DNA of 7,588 nt from Bacteriovorax stolpii (GTDB lineage Bacteria > Bdellovibrionota > Bacteriovoracia > Bacteriovoracales > Bacteriovoracaceae): assembly GCA_945890905.1 (NCBI GenBank), contig CAMDDI010000168.1, forward strand, positions 1-7,588, in the 5' to 3' direction. The number at the start of each line of letters is the position of its first letter. The stretch's first letter is position 1. Below, piece by piece: positions 1-5,532 of this stretch. The position numbers and the translations under genes are program-made. A model generated the notes under the pieces. That model searched no databases. It worked only from the letters and a program-made list of their open reading frames with translations, and was not told where the DNA came from.

Positions 1-1468
1 GTCCCCAAGAATTTTTAACAACGAAATATCCACGACTCACATTGGCAGGTGTGCCTTCTGGAAGATCTGAGTTTTTTATAAACCCCATAATTAAAATTGC
101 ATGATGCCCGACAACCTCTCGATTACTTTTTAGCAGTACATACCCTTTATTTCGACCTGATTGTGGTTTGTAAAATGAATCGACTAAAGCAATTGAAGCG
201 ATAACAGGCCTTGGCGAGTTTCTTCGATTTACCGTTTCAATAACATTACTGAGGGTTGTATCTTGCCCCCAAAAGCTCCAAAGGTCATCAACTCGTCTTA
301 TTTTCAAACGATTAGAACTGGTCACCAATTCCGGTTCTGAATAACTAAATGTTTGAAAGAAATCATCTTTTGACCAGTTACTCAATTGAAAAGCTTGGTC
401 AGAACATTGATTTTGAGAATTCTGAAAATCTCGAATCGGTTCATATCTGTTACAAGAATTTGGGTATTTCATGAATGAGCCAGAAGGACCCTCATCCATA
501 TCCAAATCAAAAGAATAATTATACACCCAAGCTTTTTCTAAAGGAATTTTTGCGTTTTGGTTTTTTAAATCTGACAGTGCCCACGGAGTATATAAACCAT
601 AAGTCCATCGACTACCACCGCTCATGACCTCAGCTTTGAAGTAAATGTATTGTTCAGAAAAATTTCGACTTGGGGCCAATGATTCGATCGCTCCAGCGAT
701 TGCAAAACCAACACAAGTACCACGTCTCCCTTGGTCCTTCACGCAACTGATTTTTCCAGAATTAATCAGTCTCGATTTACCAACAAGTGAATTCGTGGCA
801 AAGTCTTCTGCTTTACACCAGCGACCAGAATCACCGCTGTAAATATCAAAGCCCGTAACACTTAAACAATCTAAGCTTGGAATAGATTTAATTGAAGCGC
901 TTGTTAAAGATTGCTCATTAGTCTTTCTGGCATTTTGAAGCTTAGGTATTGCCTTTAATAGTTTTTCATACTGTAGCATTGCATTTTTTTGATCTAACTT
1001 TGAAACATTCTCTGCAGACACAAACAGGTTTTTTTCCAGCGGCTCTAGGTTTTCATAGAGGTCTTGATAGTTTGATTTTATATTACCTTCATTTTGACTT
1101 TCAAGAATGGACTTTCCTAATGTTGTTACCAGAAAGTGTGTAGGATCAATAGCGTATGTTGAAGTGATGTTTTCACTTTCTTTTTTTACTACGATTCTTA
1201 CTGGTTTAGACTTTTCCAAAAAGTCTTCAAACTTATTTAATTTTAAGATCTCTTCTAAAGCTGAGAAGTCACTTTGAGGCAATAACCCGTCAAAATTGCC
1301 AGAATCTTTTTTTAGAAACTCTAAACCAATTTTAGTGGACTCTAATATTTCTTTAAACCTGGTCTTATCTTCTTTTGCTGTGATTACAAATGTCTCTGGT
1401 TTTTGGTCTTGGGCCTCTAGAGTATTACTTATAAAAAACAATAAAATTAGACTTGTTAAAAACTTCAC
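1..1468 (-). CDS. Exported C1 (papain-family) cysteine peptidase, 3' end outside window
   Basis: The frame is open from a GTG at 1466-1468 to the left edge (489 codons, C-terminus missing). GAGG lies 5 nt before the GTG, and the first residues, (V/M)KFLTSLILLFFISNTLEA, form a signal peptide with likely cleavage before QDQ. Residues ~21-220 are a Lys/Glu-rich, probably helical region resembling no papain core; I infer a propeptide or regulatory domain. The peptidase domain then shows the oxyanion Gln and nucleophile in VKDQGRRGTCVGFA (Q246, C252), the catalytic His in GHHAILIMGF (H456) and the Asn in VVKNSWG (N486). All four key residues are intact, so an active thiol protease acting in the periplasm or outside the cell is likely. 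The Cys-to-His spacing (about 204 residues) is longer than papain's (about 134), implying inserted loops. The family call is firm; the substrate is unknown. Confidence 0.88.
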   Translation of the reverse strand, partial: MKFLTSLILLFFISNTLEAQDQKPETFVITAKEDKTRFKEILESTKIGLEFLKKDSGNFDGLLPQSDFSALEEILKLNKFEDFLEKSKPVRIVVKKESENITSTYAIDPTHFLVTTLGKSILESQNEGNIKSNYQDLYENLEPLEKNLFVSAENVSKLDQKNAMLQYEKLLKAIPKLQNARKTNEQSLTSASIKSIPSLDCLSVTGFDIYSGDSGRWCKAEDFATNSLVGKSRLINSGKISCVKDQGRRGTCVGFAIAGAIESLAPSRNFSEQYIYFKAEVMSGGSRWTYGLYTPWALSDLKNQNAKIPLEKAWVYNYSFDLDMDEGPSGSFMKYPNSCNRYEPIRDFQNSQNQCSDQAFQLSNWSKDDFFQTFSYSEPELVTSSNRLKIRRVDDLWSFWGQDTTLSNVIETVNRRNSPRPVIASIALVDSFYKPQSGRNKGYVLLKSNREVVGHHAILIMGFIKNSDLPEGTPANVSRGYFVVKNSWG

Positions 1469-1563
1469 AAAAACCTCGAAGGAATGTTGAAGCCTCAGAT
1501 ACCTTAGAACGGCAGTTTAGGCAAATGACTCGAGAGCTTCTAAGTCTAGTTAATTGATATTAC
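1469..1563. other. Upstream region of the protease gene, no gene seen
   Basis: This short gap separates the terminator of the small exported-protein gene from the protease start. It must hold the protease promoter unless the terminator is read through. A TTGCCT followed 17 nt later by TATCTG on the minus strand is the best hexamer pair I found, but its -10 matches the consensus at only three positions. No further coding sequence is visible. Confidence 0.3.
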
Positions 1564-1594
1564 TAAAATAAAAAAGCCCCCTTGCGGAGGCCTG
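1564..1594 (-). terminator. Rho-independent terminator of the four-cysteine protein gene
   Basis: On the minus strand AGGCCTCC and GGGGGCTT pair as an 8-bp stem (1574-1593) closed by a GCAA tetraloop and followed by a T-rich tract reading into 1565. It lies 28 nt past the stop codon of the gene ending at 1622. A similar element occurs at 2054-2085. Confidence 0.85.
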
Positions 1595-1621
1595 AATATA
1601 TCTTACGATAGTGGGTTTGGT

Positions 1622-1909
1622 TTAGCTCTCTGTGCCGCAGGTTCGAACATCTCTAGCATACTGGGCACGTGCAGTTTGAGAATCACGCTCAAAAGTCCCT
1701 CTTGCAACCTGAATACATTGTTCTGCTCTATCTGGAGAAGGCAATGTATTGCAACTTTTCACTCGATTCACGTAAGTCAGACGGGCCTGACTTATGGCCG
1801 TGTGGCGGCGGGCCTCAGCACGGCGAAGGCAAAGATTTTCTGCTTGAACAGTACCTGAGATGAGGAAGAATAATGCTGAAAAACTAGGAATTAAAATTGA
1901 TTTTTTCAT
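1622..1909 (-). CDS. Small exported four-cysteine protein of unknown function
   Basis: This is a 95-residue protein. Residues 1-23 (MKKSILIPSFSALFFLISGTVQA) are a typical Sec signal peptide with a VQA cleavage site, leaving a mature chain of about 72 residues. The mature part is rich in Arg, Ala and Gln, predicted helical, and has exactly four cysteines: C27, C53, C65 and C91. Their spacing is symmetric (26, 12, 26), which suits an antiparallel helical hairpin held by C27-C91 and C53-C65 disulfides in the periplasm; that fold is inference. The start is the first ATG and gives a clean signal peptide, although no strong Shine-Dalgarno precedes it. A terminator follows directly, so it is probably monocistronic. 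I do not recognise a family. Near its end another frame runs on to a TAA whose surroundings resemble the relic at 2094. Confidence 0.75.
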   Translation of the reverse strand: MKKSILIPSFSALFFLISGTVQAENLCLRRAEARRHTAISQARLTYVNRVKSCNTLPSPDRAEQCIQVARGTFERDSQTARAQYARDVRTCGTES

Positions 1910-1919
1910 GCGCGGACTT

Positions 1920-1967
1920 TCTAATAAAGTTTGTTTTATGTCAACTCGTATGGAAGTGTTTATTAGA
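1920..1967 (-). promoter_or_regulatory. Possible promoter with flanking inverted repeat
   Basis: A consensus -35 hexamer TTGACA lies on the minus strand at 1939-1944, upstream of the gene starting at 1909. The best -10 partner, TAGAAA after a 15-nt spacer, is weak. The hexamer sits at the centre of a 9-bp inverted repeat, TCTAATAAA (1920-1928) and TTTATTAGA (1959-1967). The arms are AT-rich, so chance is possible, but the placement could suit an operator. Confidence 0.35.
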
Positions 1968-2053
1968 TCTACTTTATTTAAAAACTAAAGCCAGTGAATA
2001 CAAACGACATTGGACCCCCCCGTTTTGAACTGTTTTCAACTAATTGATTTTTT
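1968..2053. other. Non-coding AT-rich spacer
   Basis: I see no coding frame or RNA gene here. The stretch separates the control region of the four-cysteine protein gene from the second terminator. A run of seven C's near 2014-2020 is the only compositional oddity. Confidence 0.4.
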
Positions 2054-2085
2054 TAAAATAAAAAAAGCCCCTTGTGGAGCTTGAT
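2054..2085 (-). terminator. Rho-independent terminator, related to the one at 1564-1594
   Basis: On the minus strand AAGCTCC and GGGGCTT form a 7-bp stem (one T-G pair) around an ACAA loop, followed by TTTTTTTATTTT. It is the probable transcription stop for the minus-strand genes coming from 2290 and upstream. The sequence just before it, TCGTAAGATATA, is shared with the first terminator, so both belong to a duplicated gene 3' end. Confidence 0.8.
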
Positions 2086-2119
2086 TTATATCTTACGATG
2101 GTGGAGGTGTCGGCGGACT

Positions 2120-2260
2120 TTAATTACTAAAACTTAGAAAGCATTTATAGCCAAAATAGCCAAAATAGCCACGGCCAGTGGATTTCAAATCATTTTGTGA
2201 ATTTCCGCGAAATTTTACTTTCACAATACCTACTCTGAATTTCCACCAGAGCATCACCAT
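2120..2260 (-). CDS. Doubtful 46-codon ORF with GYF repeats
   Basis: ATG at 2258-2260, preceded by only a weak ribosome site, opens a 46-residue basic frame beginning MVMLWWKFRVG. It contains GYFGYFGY, encoded by a 9-bp direct repeat (GGCTATTTT), and stops at 2120-2122. The same frame continues after the stop as SPPTPPPS up to a TAA that matches the 3' end of the neighbouring gene, suggesting a decayed coding region rather than an intact gene. No signal peptide is evident and I recognise no family. It follows the gene ending at 2290 by 29 nt and precedes the shared terminator, so it would be transcribed with the upstream block if real. Confidence 0.25.
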   Translation of the reverse strand: MVMLWWKFRVGIVKVKFRGNSQNDLKSTGRGYFGYFGYKCFLSFSN

Positions 2261-2289
2261 GCTACCACAAAACTATTTCCATGTGTAGT

Positions 2290-2790
2290 CTAACCAAGGT
2301 TATTAAAACTAAACCTATCTCTTGTAGAATAAGGAATTTCACCTGACTGATGCTTTTTGACGGCATACCCAGGATATTTTCCATGCTTGATTGCCGAGAT
2401 GAAGTTCTCTTTCGTCATGAGAACCTTCTTGCGAACATCAAAAAACTCGATATTCGCTCCAGTCTTCGTCTCTTTGATCTTGATGACGAATGACTTTGGA
2501 ATCCGCTTGATGCTTTTCTCGCCCTTGTATTTTCTTTTATCCTTTAAATCAATAATCAACTCTCCCGCTTTCAGCGCCTTCAGCAAAAAGTCAAAAAGCT
2601 CTTTTCCGTTTTTGGCTTTTTTACCGTAACGACGCCCAACCGCATTGTTCCAGAGGTCCATGTTCTCACTTGGAATCTCTTTATCACCAAAGTTGAAGTT
2701 CTTAAACTCGTTCATCCTACCTAAGATGTCCGCTGTTTCTTCACAATTAGAGCTTCCCTTCGACTGCGAGATGAAAAAATGTTCCCGCAA
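2290..2790 (-). CDS. Soluble basic protein with MDLWNNAVGR motif; candidate toxin-like domain or frameshifted tail of the membrane protein
   Basis: The open frame is 166 codons from a TTG at 2788-2790, with ATG at 2713-2715 (residue 26) as the other start; neither is ideal. Residues ~44-54, MDLWNNAVGRR, resemble an MDLxNNxxGR motif I associate with uncharacterised or polymorphic-toxin-type domains; this is recollection, not a search. A helix (about 62-82) and a Lys-rich beta-like C-terminal half follow. There is no signal peptide or membrane segment. It overlaps the upstream membrane gene by 44 nt. The overlap holds a T6 run where losing one T would fuse both frames into a 277-residue protein: four membrane helices plus this domain. 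The poor start supports such a fusion. The possibilities are a split gene, programmed frameshifting or two coupled genes. Its position beside abiE suggests accessory or defence DNA. Confidence 0.6.
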   Translation of the reverse strand: MREHFFISQSKGSSNCEETADILGRMNEFKNFNFGDKEIPSENMDLWNNAVGRRYGKKAKNGKELFDFLLKALKAGELIIDLKDKRKYKGEKSIKRIPKSFVIKIKETKTGANIEFFDVRKKVLMTKENFISAIKHGKYPGYAVKKHQSGEIPYSTRDRFSFNNLG

Positions 2791-3124
2791 TACCGATAAA
2801 AAATGTCACCGAAGAAAAAACAAAAACTGTCAGAAGTCCGAAGAGATGTTTGATCTTATAAAGTGGAAACTTGTTAAAAGAGAACAAAGCAATACAAACA
2901 ATCGACATAACAGGTGTCACAAAAAATGCCATTTGACCTAACGATATGACTAATCCCGCATTCAATAGGCCAAAGACACATCCGAGTACAATTACATTTT
3001 TCCATTGAGGATGAAACACAGGACGAACTTTAAAAAAATATCCAATTCCTATTAAGGAAATAAATACTCCCACGGATTTTAAAAGAACCATACTCAAATT
3101 GATTTCATTATAAACTTGTTCCAT
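2747..3124 (-). CDS. Four-helix inner-membrane protein of unknown function
   Basis: This 125-residue hydrophobic protein starts at ATG 3122-3124, with AAAGGA 9 nt upstream. Likely membrane segments are residues ~12-31, 43-61, 66-84 and 94-119, joined by short loops with basic patches (KVRP at 32-35, KIK at 90-92). There is no recognisable enzymatic motif or lipobox. It ends FHLAVEGKL, where it overlaps the next gene in another frame. If the T6 run at 2774-2779 marks an indel, this is really the N-terminal membrane anchor of a longer protein. If it is independent, it could be a membrane partner (for example an immunity or effector protein) of the downstream soluble protein; that role is inferred from context only. 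It begins 107 nt after the abiEii stop and is probably read from the abiE promoter, as I see no terminator between. Confidence 0.6.
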   Translation of the reverse strand: MEQVYNEINLSMVLLKSVGVFISLIGIGYFFKVRPVFHPQWKNVIVLGCVFGLLNAGLVISLGQMAFFVTPVMSIVCIALFSFNKFPLYKIKHLFGLLTVFVFSSVTFFIGIAGTFFHLAVEGKL

Positions 3125-3201
3125 TCCTTCACATCCTTTGCTGTAACTTTTATTTCTTTAAAAAGTTCCTTAGGCAAATAAACTGAAAACGACTTTATAG
3201 A
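3094..3201 (-). pseudogene. Open frame remnant overlapping the membrane-gene start
   Basis: A stop-free frame of 35 codons lies between abiEii and the membrane gene. It reads as protein-like sequence (SFSVYLPKELFKEIKV, then KDVKEWNKFI) and ends at TGA 3094-3096. It has no ATG or GTG with a ribosome site near its beginning; only an internal TTG is available. It overlaps the first 31 nt of the membrane gene in another frame. It may be the C-terminal scrap of a lost gene, or chance. Confidence 0.2.
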
Positions 3202-3231
3202 TTATTCAACACTGAAATTGTGAACTGCCAA

Positions 3232-4062
3232 TTATTTATCCTTAACACCTATCTTTTGCAAAAATTCATTAATCATTAAGATCACTTCACCAATCTCTAC
3301 ATTAGAGATTTTATTCTTTCTCACAAATCCTGACCATCTTAAAGCGAGCTGATCAGTGTGATCCGGAATCAGACCAACTTTAGTTCCTCTATTCGAAAAA
3401 GTTGCTTCGATCGCTTCTTTAAATTCTTCCTTTGAAATTGAAGCTTCTTGAATGATCTGCACGCAATCATAAAAATCTTTCATCCTCCCATTTGATTCTC
3501 CAAGATGGATAATTGCCTCAAACTTTTCTGCAAAGATATACTCCGGCGGATAAGCACTCACTTTAATTGACGTTTCAAAAATAGGACCTTTGTCTTGTAA
3601 TAACTCAACTTCAATAAGTTTTGGCCTCACAACGTCCCCAACACCCACATCGACTGTAATTAATTGCTTAATCTGTCCGAGTTTCCCTGTAACACCCATA
3701 CGATAGCCAGGATATTTTTTATGCTCAACGGAAAGAAGATCAAGTTTAATATCTATGAACTCAAAACCATCGTTTATTTTAATAGAAGCAACTTCCTCAA
3801 AGATTTTCTGCACTTTATCAGCATTTGACTCAATTTTATGCATTAAGAAGTCAAGATCCCGAGTTTCCCGTCCCATTTCAAGATACTGATCAAGGCACAT
3901 TCCACCCTTAAAGATAAAATTCTTATTGTAGTTGGAAGTTGCAAGTCTAACCATGAACCTTTCAAGGAATAGTGTCTCCAAAAGGATTTGAAATGCGACT
4001 CCTTCTTTCTTCGAAATATTTTTCAATTTTTCTTTTACTGATTGTTCAATTGCTTTGCTCAT
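3232..4062 (-). CDS. abiEii: AbiEii-type nucleotidyltransferase toxin (type IV toxin-antitoxin, abortive infection)
   Basis: This 276-residue protein has the nucleotidyltransferase layout of the AbiEii/AbiGii family. The glycine loop is FKGGMCL at 51-57, followed by the metal-binding RETRDLDF at 65-72 (D69, D71). The later family block YPPEYIFAEKFEAI at 171-184 includes K180, and RMKDFYD spans 193-199 with D196 and D199. All expected motifs are present, so the toxin looks active. Family knowledge: AbiEii-type toxins are cytosolic nucleotidyltransferases that halt growth, and tRNA has been shown as target for relatives. They are held in check by AbiEi and act in phage-triggered abortive infection. 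The start ATG (4060-4062) overlaps the abiEi TGA as ATGA, and no strong ribosome site precedes it, so translation is probably coupled. Length is normal for the family. Confidence 0.93.
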   Translation of the reverse strand: MSKAIEQSVKEKLKNISKKEGVAFQILLETLFLERFMVRLATSNYNKNFIFKGGMCLDQYLEMGRETRDLDFLMHKIESNADKVQKIFEEVASIKINDGFEFIDIKLDLLSVEHKKYPGYRMGVTGKLGQIKQLITVDVGVGDVVRPKLIEVELLQDKGPIFETSIKVSAYPPEYIFAEKFEAIIHLGESNGRMKDFYDCVQIIQEASISKEEFKEAIEATFSNRGTKVGLIPDHTDQLALRWSGFVRKNKISNVEIGEVILMINEFLQKIGVKDK

Positions 4063-4637
4063 ACCAATAGTGGAGCAAGGTATTTACTAACACCCGCTCT
4101 CAATTCCTTTGAATACAAATTTAGTTTTTTTATATTTGGCCTTCCACACTTACCTTGAAGATAAAGCTTTAGTGCCTTCATTGCCGTTTCAAAATCGAGA
4201 AGTCTAAAAGAGTCAACAATCGTCCTCTCTGGGTCAAAGATCCTAACTTCTATTTCCGCGATTCGTTTTGTTTGCACTCCAAGTGACATGTTTCGCATAC
4301 GAATGATACGAGTCATAGGAAAATGTACATGTGGATGAGAATGAGGAACAGCAATCCAATGTTCTTTCATTCTTTCAACAGTGAGTCCATAGTAGTTTAG
4401 CGCAGAGATGAGACATATCACGGCTCCTGGAATTCGTTGAGCCGCAACAGACAACTCTTCCCATTGAAGATTTGCATCTTTAATCATGTAATCGCTAAAG
4501 CGGTAAACACCTCTTGAAAGCCGTTCAATCTGACCTTTTGAGACATAGTAAGAGAGCATACGAGGAGAAAGGCCATGTTTCTTGGCTTCATCCGTTGTAA
4601 ACGATGATTTTGCTCTAAGATCTGACTCTAGACTCAT
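4059..4637 (-). CDS. abiEi: AbiEi-type antitoxin and autorepressor with N-terminal winged helix
   Basis: This 192-residue partner of AbiEii acts as the cytosolic antitoxin and operon repressor. Residues ~13-47 form the AbiEi N-terminal winged helix: FTTDEAKKHGLSPRMLSYYV is the helix-turn-helix and LSRGVYR (40-46) the wing. The C-terminal antitoxin domain includes GAVICLISALNYYGL (71-85) and the characteristic DPERTIVDSFR (135-145). The ATG at 4635-4637 follows GGAG with 5-nt spacing. The gene is first in the operon and its stop overlaps the abiEii start by 4 nt, ensuring antitoxin is made first. Upstream lie two long palindromes expected to be its binding sites; related AbiEi proteins bind paired inverted repeats at their own promoter. 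AbiEi/AbiEii pairs are type IV, with the antitoxin countering the toxin without forming a stable complex. Confidence 0.92.
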   Translation of the reverse strand: MSLESDLRAKSSFTTDEAKKHGLSPRMLSYYVSKGQIERLSRGVYRFSDYMIKDANLQWEELSVAAQRIPGAVICLISALNYYGLTVERMKEHWIAVPHSHPHVHFPMTRIIRMRNMSLGVQTKRIAEIEVRIFDPERTIVDSFRLLDFETAMKALKLYLQGKCGRPNIKKLNLYSKELRAGVSKYLAPLLV

Positions 4638-4683
4638 GTAAACTCCAGCACCCAGAAACTTACAATGGGTGCGTTTAATTACA
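4637..4683 (-). promoter_or_regulatory. abiE operator 1, covering the ribosome site and the edge of the -10
   Basis: This is a 47-bp two-tier palindrome centred on 4660. The outer arms are TGTAA (4637-4641) and TTACA (4679-4683); the inner arms are GCACCCA (4648-4654) and TGGGTGC (4666-4672). Both pairs share the same centre exactly. It spans the abiEi Shine-Dalgarno (4643-4646), touches the start codon and reaches the -10. In RNA the inner arms form a 7-bp hairpin ending one base from the Shine-Dalgarno. Confidence 0.82.
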
Positions 4684-4710
4684 TTATAGCATCGGTTTTA
4701 ATTTTGTAAA
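4683..4710 (-). promoter_or_regulatory. abiE operon promoter
   Basis: On the minus strand a -35 TTTACA (4705-4710) and a perfect -10 TATAAT (4683-4688) are separated by 16 nt. This predicts a start near 4676 and a leader of about 40 nt containing the operator 1 hairpin. The -35 lies in the outer arm of operator 2 and the -10 abuts that of operator 1, so a bound repressor would block polymerase. Confidence 0.85.
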
Positions 4711-4751
4711 CTTTAGCACCCAAATAACAATTATGGGTGCCTGTAATTACA
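4705..4751 (-). promoter_or_regulatory. abiE operator 2, overlapping the -35
   Basis: This second 47-bp palindrome is centred on 4728 with the same outer (TGTAA/TTACA) and inner (GCACCCA/TGGGTGC) arms as operator 1. The two 49-bp units 4637-4685 and 4705-4753 match at about 38 of 49 positions. The differences fall mostly in the central ten bases, as expected for selected protein-binding arms. The centres are 68 bp apart. Confidence 0.82.
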
Positions 4752-4753
4752 TT

Positions 4754-4890
4754 TAAACAAGCGCAACCATATGAAACTACATAATCTCAACCTAGAATAG
4801 ATTAATTATTTATGGTTCCTACACACTTTTACTTAAGCGCCTGGCCAGCACGGTGTTTACGTAAAGGTGTAATGGAATGTTTTACTAAGT
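4754..4890. other. Spacer without recognised gene
   Basis: This lies between the abiE operators and the 3' end of the broken gene. It contains an imperfect 9-bp inverted repeat, CACTTTTAC (4824-4832) and GTAAAGGTG (4861-4869), around a GC-richer core. No T tract follows, so it is not a convincing terminator. No tRNA or coding frame was seen. Confidence 0.4.
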
Positions 4891-5484
4891 TTACTGGTTA
4901 ATAGCTTCCTGTTTTGTTCGATAGTAAATGTATCCAGCAGTAAATTGTCTGGTCATGGTAATCGCACCTAAGGCCGCAATCGCCGCTGCTGGATTATCCA
5001 AATTTCCGCAGACCTCACGGAAGGTTGCCACACCAATGGCCATGTTCACCGGAATGCTTGCAAGATTGTAAGTTGTGTTAAAACCTAAACGGTCTAAAGC
5101 AATGCTTCCGCTCACTCCACCGTTATCCAAATGGAGCTTATCATCGATGAGATCCATGAGCCTTTCTTGAATCACCGGATCCTGAAGTGCATCTGGACTG
5201 AGCCTAGAGATTTCTTCTGCTGAAAGATCCTGCGTATCTTCTCGTCCGGTGAGAGTTCTCACAAAGTTATTTGAGAAGTCCCCCACACCATCGACGACTT
5301 CTTGCAGTTGGGAGCGGTTGTTCAGGTAAGCTTCAAGTTCATTCATATCCTGAGCAAACGTGGGACTGGCCATCATTTCGTCGAGTTTTCTTCGAGCTTC
5401 TGCCTCACCACCAGAAAAAAATGTCTGATAAATCCCTGCTTCAAAAACATAATACTTAAACTGCAGAAGATTATGTGCCGTCAC
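4891..5484 (-). CDS. 3' half of an interrupted gene of unknown function
   Basis: From a GTG at 5482-5484 this frame encodes 197 residues, but the same frame is open 15 codons further upstream to a TGA at 5530-5532, and beyond that stop lies the other half. I therefore read it as the C-terminal part of one gene. The product has an acidic, helix-rich middle (about 25-115; EAEARRKLDEMM, SRLSPDALQDPVIQERLMDLIDD) and a hydrophobic C-terminal region (about 140-185) that could contain one or two membrane-associated helices. No catalytic motif is recognisable and no ribosome site supports the GTG. Base composition is visibly more GC-rich than the abiE block to its left. It may be non-functional, or made by stop-codon readthrough. 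Confidence 0.55.
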   Translation of the reverse strand: MTAHNLLQFKYYVFEAGIYQTFFSGGEAEARRKLDEMMASPTFAQDMNELEAYLNNRSQLQEVVDGVGDFSNNFVRTLTGREDTQDLSAEEISRLSPDALQDPVIQERLMDLIDDKLHLDNGGVSGSIALDRLGFNTTYNLASIPVNMAIGVATFREVCGNLDNPAAAIAALGAITMTRQFTAGYIYYRTKQEAINQ

Positions 5485-5511
5485 TCTCTGGAAGAAACTT
5501 GAATCAGGTTT

Positions 5512-5532
5512 TGAGGTGATCTTAGCACCTCA
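5512..5532 (-). other. Perfect hairpin beginning at the in-frame TGA
   Basis: On the minus strand TGAGGTG (5526-5532) and CACCTCA (5512-5518) form a 7-bp stem around a 7-nt loop. The first three bases are the in-frame stop that splits the 454-codon gene. No T tract follows, so it is not a typical terminator. It could be chance or could affect termination at this codon. Confidence 0.5.

Noticed and set aside
645..1490. Plus-strand open frames of about 64 codons at 645-842, 949-1143 and 1296-1490
   Set aside because: They are antisense to the protease gene, whose minus-strand frame carries a signal peptide and conserved active-site motifs; these frames show no protein-like pattern or good ribosome site.
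4637..4753. The repeated units considered as a CRISPR array
   Set aside because: Only two units, each internally palindromic and placed exactly on promoter elements; they are operators, not repeat-spacer units.
4824..4869. Inverted repeat CACTTTTAC/GTAAAGGTG considered as a terminator
   Set aside because: It has a 28-nt loop, a G-T mismatch and no following T tract in either direction, so the evidence is insufficient.
5512..5532. Hairpin at the in-frame TGA as a terminator or a classical SECIS element
   Set aside because: No T tract follows it, and its 7-bp stem starting at the UGA itself is smaller than the usual bacterial SECIS stem-loop; kept only as an observation.
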